DNA from: Pedobacter faecalis
Lineage (GTDB): Bacteria; Bacteroidota; Bacteroidia; Sphingobacteriales; Sphingobacteriaceae
Length of the DNA stretch: 64,000 bases
NCBI RefSeq assembly: GCF_030182585.1
Contig: NZ_JARXOW010000001.1
Location: 2,170,001 to 2,234,000, forward strand
Direction: 5' to 3'
Of this stretch, positions 54,340-63,026 are shown one piece after another. Position numbers and translations under genes: made by a program. Within the stretch, counting starts at the first letter, position 1; each line of letters begins with the position of its first letter. The notes under the pieces are model-generated. The model searched no databases, had not been told where the DNA came from, and was given only the letters and a program-made list of their open reading frames with translations.

Positions 54340-55803
54340 TTATTTTACCGATGTTAATTTTTGGGATACTTGTTCTATTAATTGCTGTACGGCGGCTTCG
54401 GAGAGCCCGAGAACGGGTTTAGGGTAAACGCCTAGCACAATGATGAGCAGGCATACGATTACCAGTACAATACGTTCGGAACCTTGCACGTCCGTGAAAG
54501 ATGAAGTTGTGTTGCTTTCCGGGCCAAGCATAATCCCCTGATACATCCGCAACATATACACTGCTCCGAAAATAATGGTAAGACCTGCGACTACAGCGAT
54601 CCATGTACTGTACTGATAAACGCCTATAAGCAAAAGAAACTCCCCAATAAAGCCGCTGGTTCCCGGTAGCGCCACTGTGCCCATTATGATGATCAATGTA
54701 GCAATTGCCAAATGCGGTGCCTTGGCAGCAATACCCCCTAATTCAGCTATCCTAGTCGTATTAACTCTCCGGTTTATAATATCAAGCACAAAAAACAAAC
54801 CGATGACATTAACACCATGACTCAACATCTGAATCATTGCTCCTTGCAGGCCTTGTGTATTGATTACAAATACGCCGGCAGAAATAAGACCAACGTGGGC
54901 TATGGAAGAGTATGCAACGAGCCGCTTGCTATCCTTTTGTGTAAAAGCTATTATAGAAGCATACACAATGCCAATCACAGAAAGAATGATAGCGAGATGG
55001 CCCCACTCCTGTATTCCCAGCGGAACGACAGGCAACAGCCACCGAATGAGCCCATATATTCCCATTTTAAGCATTATACCCGACAACAGCATCGTACCCG
55101 CGGTAGGTGCCTCTGTGTAAGTATCCGGCTGCCAGGTGTGAAATGGGAACACAGGCATTTTTATAGCAAAGGCAATGAAGAAAGCCCAGAATACCCAACC
55201 CTGTTGGACAACGTCCAAATTCAGACTATAAAAAGCCTGTAGATTGAAATTTGATTCTGGATTCTGTAAAAAAAGGTAGATGATACCTAAGAGCATAAAA
55301 AGTGATCCGCCTATAGTATACACAAAAAATTTCATGTTTACCCTGATCCGGTCTTTGCCTCCCCATACTGCACAAATAAAATAAATTGGTATGAGTGCAG
55401 CCTCCCAACCGATGTAAAACAAAAAGGCGTCCATAGCTGTAAACACAAGTAACAGTCCACTTTGCATGAAGAGGATGAGTGCGTAAAAGGTTCCCGGATG
55501 CTTATATTGGTGAGGAAAACTAGACAAAACAATCAATGGAATGAGTCCATTCGTCAGAAGCACAAGAATAATGCTGATCCCATCTATTCCAGCATGGAAA
55601 TCTATACCCAGCTGTTGTATCCAGGGATAATTTACTTCAAACTGCACGCTGGAGTCGGGTGTGAATTTGGTAACAAGGGCGGCAGTAATAAGTAAAGAGA
55701 CTAGTGATGAAACCAAAGCCACAAACTTCGAACTGTTGCCCGAAAAAACGGTAATCAGTGCACTGAGCAAAGGAAAGGATATCAGAAGGAGTATTAGTTC
55801 CAT
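54340..55803 (-). CDS. nuoM: NADH-quinone oxidoreductase subunit M
   Basis: 487 residues, antiporter-like membrane subunit of complex I. LSSFPHQYKHPGTFYALILFM, FAIKMPVFPFHTWQPDTYTEAPTAGTMLLSGIMLKMGIYGLIR with the Lys residues of the proton path, and KRLVAYSSIAHVGLISAG are the family marks. ATG at 55803; 21 nt after nuoL. Confidence 0.96.
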   Translation of the reverse strand: MELILLLISFPLLSALITVFSGNSSKFVALVSSLVSLLITAALVTKFTPDSSVQFEVNYPWIQQLGIDFHAGIDGISIILVLLTNGLIPLIVLSSFPHQYKHPGTFYALILFMQSGLLLVFTAMDAFLFYIGWEAALIPIYFICAVWGGKDRIRVNMKFFVYTIGGSLFMLLGIIYLFLQNPESNFNLQAFYSLNLDVVQQGWVFWAFFIAFAIKMPVFPFHTWQPDTYTEAPTAGTMLLSGIMLKMGIYGLIRWLLPVVPLGIQEWGHLAIILSVIGIVYASIIAFTQKDSKRLVAYSSIAHVGLISAGVFVINTQGLQGAMIQMLSHGVNVIGLFFVLDIINRRVNTTRIAELGGIAAKAPHLAIATLIIIMGTVALPGTSGFIGEFLLLIGVYQYSTWIAVVAGLTIIFGAVYMLRMYQGIMLGPESNTTSSFTDVQGSERIVLVIVCLLIIVLGVYPKPVLGLSEAAVQQLIEQVSQKLTSVK

Positions 55804-55824
55804 TAGCAGTTTTTGAACGACCTT

Positions 55825-57732
55825 TTATAAAGATAAATATGTATATAATAGCAGTGATATAATACCGGCAACCATCATGAAGATATAAAATCCAACATTC
55901 CCGGATTGTAAAAGACGCAGGCCTTTGCTTGTCTGAGCGGTTCCGGCACCAAGTCCGTTAACGAGCCCGTCCACGATCTTCTTGTCGACAACCCTATAGA
56001 ATAATCCAGAAGCTGCATCAAGTGGCTTCCTGACTAGTGTGTCGTAAAGTTCGTCAAGATAGAATTTATTATAGGACACCTTAGCCAGCATCGGACGTTC
56101 GGTCTCGTCGGAAACCGGAACGTGGGCTTTTTTAATATATCTGGCATATGCAATTACTATGGAAACAATTACGCCCAAGACGGAAACAGCCATCAATATA
56201 TACTCGGTTGCGTGATCTGGCGTTTTGCCTGAATATTTAATCACCGGACTTAACCAGTGGGATAGCCAATGACTTCCACCAAGTGCTTCAGGTACGCCTA
56301 AGACACCTCCGGCCGCCGACAATATTGCTAAAATAATAAGGGGGATAGTCATCGATGTGGGAGACTCGTGGATCTTTTCCTCGCCATAATGGGTTCCCCG
56401 ATATGTGCCGTAAAATGTTAGAAATAACATTCGGAACATATAGAATGCCGTTAAGAATGCTCCAAAAAGAGCCACCATCCATAATACTTTGTTATGCGCG
56501 TAGACGTGGGCAAGGATTTCGTCTTTGGAGAAAAAGCCTGAGAATGGCGGCAGTCCTGCAATGGCTATGGTGCCGACCAACATTGTAATAAAGGTTACAG
56601 GTAGCTTCTTCCGCAATCCACCCATATGCCTCATGTCTTGCTCATGATGCAGGGCATGAATAACTGACCCTGCACACAAAAATAGAAGCGCTTTAAAAAA
56701 AGCATGGGTAATCACATGAAAGAATGCTCCTGTGTAGGCTCCAACTCCCAGTCCAAGGAACATATAGCCGAGCTGTGACACAGTTGAGTATGCGAGCACT
56801 TTCTTGATGTCATTTTGAGTGAGCGCGATGATCGCTGCCATAATTGCGGTCACCAATCCGACGATGGCTATAATATTCTGTACCATTGGTGCAAGATCGA
56901 AGATAACGCTGGATCTCGCGATCATGTATATACCTGCAGTTACCATTGTGGCCGCGTGTATCAATGCCGAGACGGGGGTGGGCCCGGCCATAGCATCGGG
57001 GAGCCAGGTAAACAACGGCAACTGTGCGGATTTACCGCAAGCTCCGATAAACAGCAACAGCGCAATTAGCGTAAGGGTCGAATCTTGTGCCAAAAGGTTT
57101 TGAACCTGGGGAAATACCTTGGAGAACTCTACACTGCCAAAGGTGGTGAATATGAAGAATACTGCAAGGAGGAAACCCAAATCGCCAATTCGGTTCATCA
57201 CAAATGCCTTTTTCGCTGCAGATGCATAATTGCCGTTTGTATACCAAAACCCGATCAAAAGGTAGGAACAAAGGCCTACACCTTCCCAGCCGATAAACAT
57301 AACGACATAGTTAGATCCCAAAACCAAGACTAACATGAAAAAGATGAAAAGATTGAGATAACTGAAAAATTTGCCAAACCCCGGATCGTCATGCATGTAG
57401 CCGGCGGAATATACATGTATCAGAAATCCGACACCAGTGACGATCAACAACATGATTGCACTGAGCGGATCTACTAAGAATGACAGGGGGATCTGCAGAT
57501 AACCAGACGAGATCCAATCAAACAGGAAGACTTCATGGCTCTTTCCAACAGACGAACTGAGTTCTGTGAAGATGGCAATACTAAGGGCAAAAGAAAGAAA
57601 TATCGCGCCGCTTCCTATGAAGCCTATCAGACTCTTTGAAAAGGTATTTCTTCCAACTCCGTTGATCAACGAGCCGATCAGCGGGATTAATGGAACCAGC
57701 CAAACTAAATCTAGTATCATTTTTTCTTCCAT
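55825..57732 (-). CDS. nuoL: NADH-quinone oxidoreductase subunit L
   Basis: 635 residues, the largest antiporter-like subunit with the lateral helix. WEGVGLCSYLLIGFWY, KSAQLPLFTWLPDAMAGPTPVSALIHAATMVTAGIYMIAR and KKVLAYSTVSQLGYMFLGLG are diagnostic; a long C-terminal helical region with a final membrane span follows. ATG at 57732 (an ATG four codons later is possible). 7 nt after nuoK. Confidence 0.97.
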   Translation of the reverse strand: MEEKMILDLVWLVPLIPLIGSLINGVGRNTFSKSLIGFIGSGAIFLSFALSIAIFTELSSSVGKSHEVFLFDWISSGYLQIPLSFLVDPLSAIMLLIVTGVGFLIHVYSAGYMHDDPGFGKFFSYLNLFIFFMLVLVLGSNYVVMFIGWEGVGLCSYLLIGFWYTNGNYASAAKKAFVMNRIGDLGFLLAVFFIFTTFGSVEFSKVFPQVQNLLAQDSTLTLIALLLFIGACGKSAQLPLFTWLPDAMAGPTPVSALIHAATMVTAGIYMIARSSVIFDLAPMVQNIIAIVGLVTAIMAAIIALTQNDIKKVLAYSTVSQLGYMFLGLGVGAYTGAFFHVITHAFFKALLFLCAGSVIHALHHEQDMRHMGGLRKKLPVTFITMLVGTIAIAGLPPFSGFFSKDEILAHVYAHNKVLWMVALFGAFLTAFYMFRMLFLTFYGTYRGTHYGEEKIHESPTSMTIPLIILAILSAAGGVLGVPEALGGSHWLSHWLSPVIKYSGKTPDHATEYILMAVSVLGVIVSIVIAYARYIKKAHVPVSDETERPMLAKVSYNKFYLDELYDTLVRKPLDAASGLFYRVVDKKIVDGLVNGLGAGTAQTSKGLRLLQSGNVGFYIFMMVAGIISLLLYTYLSL

Positions 57733-57739
57733 CTATTTA

Positions 57740-58069
57740 TTACCATTTAAGGCGATTCAGTACATTAATATCTATGGATTGTGTGTTGCGGTAGACCATC
57801 ACTATTATACTTAGCCCTACGGCTACCTCTGCTGCAGCGAGCGCCATTATAAAAAACACAAACACTTGGCCGGATGCATCATTGTGGTGCACTGAAAAGG
57901 CGGTAAGCAAAAGATTAACTGCATTAAGCATAAGCTCGACAGACATAAATATAACAATAGCATTGCGGCGCGTGAGCACGCCGATCACGCCTATTGTGAA
58001 AATAATAGCGCTTAACCAGAGATAGTGGTTTAGCGGCACGGCCTGCAGTTGATTTGTAATTTGATCCAC
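57740..58069 (-). CDS. nuoK: NADH-quinone oxidoreductase subunit K, GTG start
   Basis: 109 residues, three helices. NHYLWLSAIIFTIGVIGVLTRRNAIVIFMSVELMLNAVNLLL carries the conserved Glu pair used in proton transfer. The start is GTG at 58069, overlapping the nuoJ TAG by one base (TAGTG); no ATG lies before the first helix. Confidence 0.95.
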   Translation of the reverse strand: MDQITNQLQAVPLNHYLWLSAIIFTIGVIGVLTRRNAIVIFMSVELMLNAVNLLLTAFSVHHNDASGQVFVFFIMALAAAEVAVGLSIIVMVYRNTQSIDINVLNRLKW

Positions 58070-58566
58070 TATACTTTTTCTTTCTTTGTTAACAATACTG
58101 AACCTACCATTGCTGAAAGCAATAAGATAGATGATAATTCAAAAGGTAACATAAACGGCCCGAATAGTTGTTGGCCAAGGTTTTTTAATAAGCCCAATCC
58201 CGGATCTTTTAATAAAACTGGATTTGATACGGTAGTGGCTTTCATGGAACCTATAAGAGTAACTACCAGGCAGCAGCCAGCAATAGTGCCAGTCACTTTA
58301 ACCAGTGTGGATTTTAGTGGCTCATTGTCTTTGTTCAGGTTGAGCAACATCAACACGAAGAGAAATAGCACCATAATGGCACCCATATATACAATGAAGT
58401 TGACCACTGCAAGAAATTGTGCGTTCAACAAAATGTAATGCACCGTAAGGGTAAAGAAGGTGAGTATAAGATAGAGAACACTATGCACCGGATTTCTGGA
58501 AGATATAACCATCAGCGAAAACACAACACTAAGAGTAGCTACGAAATAAAATACAGATGCGCCCAT
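58069..58566 (-). CDS. nuoJ: NADH-quinone oxidoreductase subunit J
   Basis: 165 residues, five helices. PVHSVLYLILTFFTLTVHYILLNAQFLAVVNFIVYMGAIMVLFLFVLMLLN is the family core, including the pi-bulge helix. ATG directly abuts the nuoI stop codon (0 nt gap). Confidence 0.95.
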   Translation of the reverse strand: MGASVFYFVATLSVVFSLMVISSRNPVHSVLYLILTFFTLTVHYILLNAQFLAVVNFIVYMGAIMVLFLFVLMLLNLNKDNEPLKSTLVKVTGTIAGCCLVVTLIGSMKATTVSNPVLLKDPGLGLLKNLGQQLFGPFMLPFELSSILLLSAMVGSVLLTKKEKV

Positions 58567-59067
58567 TTATTTCTTATTTAAGGGTTGTTCCACCAACTTA
58601 TCTTTTCCATAGATGAAATCCTTTCGCAAATAATCCGCTGGCACAATAGGACCATCCAGATAAATTGCCTCTTTTGGACAGGCTTCTTCACACAGGCCAC
58701 AAAAGATACATCGAAGCATATTGATCTCATAAACGGCTGCATATTTCTCTTCCCGGTAAAGATTCTTCTCTTCAGGCTTGCGCTCCGCAGCTACCATTGT
58801 GATGGCTTCTGCCGGACAAGAAAGCGCACAAAGGCCGCAGGCGGTGCAGCGCTCTCTTCCTTCTTCATCTCGCTTAAGAGAATGCATACCCCTGAAATTG
58901 ACGGAAAATTCACGCTCTTGTTCTGGATACCGAATGGTAGCCTCTTTTTTAAAAAGATGACTAAATGTTACTGAAAGACCTTTAGCGATAGCAGGGAGAT
59001 ACATCCGCTCTGCTAACGTAAGCGGCTTTTGTGCGAGAACTTTCTTTTTATTGGTTAATGGCTCCAT
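58567..59067 (-). CDS. nuoI: NADH-quinone oxidoreductase subunit I (two 4Fe-4S clusters)
   Basis: 166 residues, ferredoxin-like subunit of the connecting arm. Two motifs, CTACGLCALSCP and CIFCGLCEEACP, hold clusters N6a and N6b. Preceded by 33 nt after nuoH and adjacent to nuoJ. Normal length. Confidence 0.97.
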   Translation of the reverse strand: MEPLTNKKKVLAQKPLTLAERMYLPAIAKGLSVTFSHLFKKEATIRYPEQEREFSVNFRGMHSLKRDEEGRERCTACGLCALSCPAEAITMVAAERKPEEKNLYREEKYAAVYEINMLRCIFCGLCEEACPKEAIYLDGPIVPADYLRKDFIYGKDKLVEQPLNKK

Positions 59068-59100
59068 TAAACCTCCTATAGTTATCCGACGTTGCGGTGA

Positions 59101-60138
59101 TTAAAACTTTTCAATTATTGCTATGACTATACCGGTAATGACAATGTTTGCAATAGCCAGTGGTATTAGTGCCTTCCAACCCAAATGCATTAACTGGTCA
59201 TACCGGAAACGCGGGATCGTCCATCTTACCCACATAAAGAAGAATATAAAGGCAAATATTTTTGCAAAGAAGACCAGCGTCCCGATCAAGGGACCTATAA
59301 CCGGACCTGTTTGTGCTAAGACCCAATCCATCCCAGGATAGTTGTAACCTCCAAAATAAAGCGCGGCCATGACTGCAGACGAAACAAACATATTGATGTA
59401 TTCAGCAAACAGGTAGAATCCAAGTTTCATAGAGGAGTATTCTGTATGATATCCGCCGATTAGTTCCGTCTCGCATTCCGGGAGATCAAATGGTGCGCGA
59501 TTGGTTTCAGCAAAAGCACAAACCATAAAAATCAGAAAGCCCATTGGTTGATAAAGGACATTCCAGCGCCATTCATGTTGCTGCTCAACAATTTCTTTAA
59601 GACTCATGGTATTCGTAACGAGCAGCAATGCGATAATGGACAGACCCATTGCAATCTCGTAGCTAATATTCTGAGATGCGGCTCGTATGGCGCTAAGTAA
59701 CGAATACTTATTATTAGAAGCCCATCCGCCTATCATTACTCCGTATACTCCAAGTGAAACGACTCCGAAAATGTACAAAATCCCAACATTAATATCTGTC
59801 ACCTGCAATGGTACGACTCGGTCCCCAATGACAACTGTACTGCCCCAAGGTATTACAGCCGTTCCTATACATGCTGTAAGCATAGCGAGGCCGGGGCCCA
59901 CCATAAACAACCATTTGTTTGCGTTGGAAGGAATAATTTCTTCTTTCATAAACATCTTCACTCCATCTGCTAATGGTTGAAGTATACCAAATGGCCCGGC
60001 TCTATCTGGACCTAACCTGTCCTGCAAAAACGCTGCTACTTTTCTCTCGGCATAGGTTGAATACATTGCGATAAGTAAGCTTATGGCAAAAATGATTGTT
60101 ATGAGGATAAATTTCTCAATGACAAAGGATAGTTCCAT
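59101..60138 (-). CDS. nuoH: NADH-quinone oxidoreductase subunit H
   Basis: 345 residues, membrane subunit at the quinone site. QDRLGPDRAGPFGILQPLADGVKMFMKEEI, and AETNRAPFDLPECETELIGGYHTEYSSMKLGFYLFAEY with the acidic E-channel. ATG overlaps the nuoG stop by one base. Confidence 0.97.
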   Translation of the reverse strand: MELSFVIEKFILITIIFAISLLIAMYSTYAERKVAAFLQDRLGPDRAGPFGILQPLADGVKMFMKEEIIPSNANKWLFMVGPGLAMLTACIGTAVIPWGSTVVIGDRVVPLQVTDINVGILYIFGVVSLGVYGVMIGGWASNNKYSLLSAIRAASQNISYEIAMGLSIIALLLVTNTMSLKEIVEQQHEWRWNVLYQPMGFLIFMVCAFAETNRAPFDLPECETELIGGYHTEYSSMKLGFYLFAEYINMFVSSAVMAALYFGGYNYPGMDWVLAQTGPVIGPLIGTLVFFAKIFAFIFFFMWVRWTIPRFRYDQLMHLGWKALIPLAIANIVITGIVIAIIEKF

Positions 60139-61142
60139 CAGAATTTGGTGGTTTTTTCTAGTTCTGCTTTATTCGACTGCTGAAGTTTAGGATTTTCCTG
60201 GATGACAGGCAGCGGCTTCAAGGTCTCGTAATGATTGGATGCAATTACCGAAGCATCACTGATATGGGTGGGATGCTCAATAACCCAATCGGAAGTGCTC
60301 TTCTTATCAAAGCGACACGTGTTGCATATAAACTCTTCGACTTCACCATAAATGTCTTTACGGGCAGTGACACGCAAGACGTCGTTACCTTTGTACCACA
60401 GCGTAACTTTTCCAGTACAGGAGGGGCAGTCACGATGCGCATCCACGGGCTTTGTAAACCACACACGATTTCGAAATCTGAAGGTTTTGTCTGTGAGTGC
60501 ACCTACCGGACATACATCGATAACATTACCCGAAAAATCATTGTCTACAGCGGTTTGAATATAGGTGGAGATTTCAGAATGGTCTCCCCTGTTTAAAATA
60601 CCATGAACACGCTTATTGGTGATCTGATCAGCAGTAAATACGCATCGGTAACAAAGAATACATCTGTTCATATGCAGTTGTATCTTATCGCCTATGTCTA
60701 TCCGCTCAAAGGTTCGCCGCTCAAACTCATAGCGGGTTTTTTGCAATCCGTGTTCATAACCAAGATTTTGCAGATCGCACTCGCCGGCTTGATCGCATAT
60801 CGGGCAGTCAAGCGGGTGATTGATCAGGAGGATTTCGACCACTCCGCTACGTGCCTCAAGTACTTCTGGAGAGGTGATATTCTGTACTTCCATGCCGTCC
60901 ATCACTGTAGTACGGCACGAAGCCACAAGCTTTGGCATTGGTCTGGGATCTTTTTCTGATCCTTTGCTCACTTTCACGATGCAGGTACGACATTTACCGC
61001 CACTCCCTTCCAGTTTTGAATAGTAGCACATAGCTGGGGGGACAATGTCTCCCCCAATTTGACGAGCAGCGTTTAAAATTGTTGTTCCGGGTGCTACTTC
61101 TACTGATATCCCGTCTATGGTTACCTTAACTTTATCACTCAT
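60138..61142 (-). CDS. nuoG: Short NuoG: Fe-S subunit of complex I without molybdopterin domain
   Basis: 334 residues, against roughly 700-900 in E. coli or Thermus. Present: N-terminal 2Fe-2S ferredoxin domain (CYYSKLEGSGGKCRTC), His-Cys3 cluster region (HPLDCPICDQAGECDLQ) and the 4Fe-4S pair (HMNRCILCYRC, VIDVCPVGAL), plus the extra CPSCTG and CNTC motifs further on. Absent: the C-terminal molybdopterin-like domain. This shortened form is the usual Bacteroidota arrangement rather than a truncation, as the frame ends naturally and overlaps nuoH by one base. Confidence 0.9.
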   Translation of the reverse strand: MSDKVKVTIDGISVEVAPGTTILNAARQIGGDIVPPAMCYYSKLEGSGGKCRTCIVKVSKGSEKDPRPMPKLVASCRTTVMDGMEVQNITSPEVLEARSGVVEILLINHPLDCPICDQAGECDLQNLGYEHGLQKTRYEFERRTFERIDIGDKIQLHMNRCILCYRCVFTADQITNKRVHGILNRGDHSEISTYIQTAVDNDFSGNVIDVCPVGALTDKTFRFRNRVWFTKPVDAHRDCPSCTGKVTLWYKGNDVLRVTARKDIYGEVEEFICNTCRFDKKSTSDWVIEHPTHISDASVIASNHYETLKPLPVIQENPKLQQSNKAELEKTTKF

Positions 61143-61146
61143 GTCG

Positions 61147-62514
61147 TTACCCTCCTGTACTAAGTTCTACTTTAGCAATAGGCTCGGCATAATTTGCTAA
61201 ACCATAGTTGCCTTCCAAGCACTTAATTGGTTCCTTTACGTGCCATTCGAATTCATCTCGGAAATGCCTGATCGCACTAGCAACAGGCCAAGCTGCTGCG
61301 TCTCCAAGCGGGCATATCGTATTACCTTCTATCTTTTTTGAAACATCTACTAATAAGTCTATGTCACTCATCTTTCCATGCCCATATTCAAGCCTGTGCA
61401 ATACCTTTTCCATCCAACCGGTGCCCTCCCGGCATGGAGAACATTGCCCGCAACTTTCGTGATGATAAAACCTTGAAAAATTCCATGTATTTCGTACAAT
61501 ACATTGATCTTCGTCGAACGCAATAAAACCTCCGGAACCCAACATAGTTCCTGTGGCGAATCCACCCTCAGCAAGCGACTCATAGCTCATAAGCCTTGGC
61601 TCACCATTCGCAAGCTTCAAAGTTAGATTGGCAGGAAGAATAGGTACTGAAGACCCACCAGCCACTGTAGCCTTCAATCTTTTCCCGTTAGCAATACCAC
61701 CACAGTATTCATCGGAATAAATAAATTCCTCGACCGGTAAACCAAGCTCGATCTCATAAACCCCCGGGCGTACGAGATTCCCTGATGCCGAAATAAGTTT
61801 GGTGCCGGTACTCCGTCCAATCCCAATCTTGGCATACTCCTCTCCACCGTCATTAATGATCGGAACAGTAGCAGCGATAGATTCAACATTGTTAACCACT
61901 GTGGGACATCCGTAAAGCCCGGCAATAGCGGGAAAGGGCGGCTTAATCCGAGGATTTCCACGTTTGCCTTCCAATGACTCAAGAAGGGCTGTCTCCTCTC
62001 CGCATATGTACGCTCCACCTCCTGGCTGAACATATAACTCCAAGTTAAATCCTGAACCCAGAATATTCTGGCCTAAAAAGCCCGCGTCTTTTGCTTCTGC
62101 GATTGCTCTTTCCAATATTCTAATCTGGGGCATCATTTCACCACGAACATAAATATATGAAGTGTTTGCACCCAGGGCGAAACTTGATACTATCATTCCC
62201 TCAATTAAGGCATGAGGAATATGAGTCATAAGATATCTGTCTTTAAACGTCCCCGGTTCTGATTCGTCTGCGTTGCAAACCAAGTAACGCGGGACACCTT
62301 CTGGCTTGGCTAAAAAACTCCATTTCATTCCAGTAGGAAACCCGGCACCACCACGGCCTCGCAGCCCCGATTTTTTCACCTCTTCTACAACCTCATCTGG
62401 TGTGAGCGTTTTTAAAGCCTTCTCCACCGCACGATAACCACCCTTTTGACGATAAACATCAAAAGTGTTTATACCGGGCACGTTTATATGTTCTAAAAGT
62501 AGTTTCCGGGCCAT
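61147..62514 (-). CDS. nuoF: NADH-quinone oxidoreductase subunit F (NADH and FMN site)
   Basis: 455 residues, peripheral subunit that takes electrons from NADH. SGLRGRGGAGFPTGMKWSF (FMN/NADH loop), GAGAYICGEETALLESLEG-like GGGAYICGEETALL, and the N3 4Fe-4S ligands SCGQCSPCREGT with GNTICPLGDAAAWP. Starts one base inside the nuoE stop. Confidence 0.97.
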   Translation of the reverse strand: MARKLLLEHINVPGINTFDVYRQKGGYRAVEKALKTLTPDEVVEEVKKSGLRGRGGAGFPTGMKWSFLAKPEGVPRYLVCNADESEPGTFKDRYLMTHIPHALIEGMIVSSFALGANTSYIYVRGEMMPQIRILERAIAEAKDAGFLGQNILGSGFNLELYVQPGGGAYICGEETALLESLEGKRGNPRIKPPFPAIAGLYGCPTVVNNVESIAATVPIINDGGEEYAKIGIGRSTGTKLISASGNLVRPGVYEIELGLPVEEFIYSDEYCGGIANGKRLKATVAGGSSVPILPANLTLKLANGEPRLMSYESLAEGGFATGTMLGSGGFIAFDEDQCIVRNTWNFSRFYHHESCGQCSPCREGTGWMEKVLHRLEYGHGKMSDIDLLVDVSKKIEGNTICPLGDAAAWPVASAIRHFRDEFEWHVKEPIKCLEGNYGLANYAEPIAKVELSTGG

Positions 62515-63026
62515 TATCTTTTGCGTAAGTCTTCTAACAATTCGTTTACCTTTTGTTCATCAAGGTTTTCATAAAATGTATATTCAGGACCGATTTGCAA
62601 TACCGGTCCATAGCCACAGGCAGCAAGGCATTCCACTCCGCGCCAGCTGAACATCCCATCAGAGGTAACCTCACCTTCTTTAACACCGAGCTCCTGCTCA
62701 AGATGATTCATAATTTTCTCCGCACCAACAAGACAACATGGACCTGTTCGGCAAACTTCTAACATATATTTGCCCTGGGGTTTAAGGAAATACATCGTAT
62801 AAAAAGATGCCACTTCATAGACCTCAATGGGCTGGATCGATAATCGGCTTGCCACTTTATCCATTGCGCTTACACTTAACCAACCAAGTTCTGCCTGTAC
62901 TTCATGAAGCATAGGCAATAAGGCTGACTTTTGCCTGCCTTCAGGGTAACGACTTAAAATTTCATCGAACTTTGAGAGCAAAGCAGATGAAAACTCTACA
63001 GGGTGTTGTTCGTCTATTCTAAGCAT
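62514..63026 (-). CDS. nuoE: NADH-quinone oxidoreductase subunit E (2Fe-2S)
   Basis: 170 residues, thioredoxin-like subunit. 2Fe-2S ligands in CRTGPCCLVGA and CLAACGYGPVLQIG. ATG at 63026; the 5' end overlaps the 3' end of nuoD by 8 nt. Confidence 0.96.
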   Translation of the reverse strand: MLRIDEQHPVEFSSALLSKFDEILSRYPEGRQKSALLPMLHEVQAELGWLSVSAMDKVASRLSIQPIEVYEVASFYTMYFLKPQGKYMLEVCRTGPCCLVGAEKIMNHLEQELGVKEGEVTSDGMFSWRGVECLAACGYGPVLQIGPEYTFYENLDEQKVNELLEDLRKR

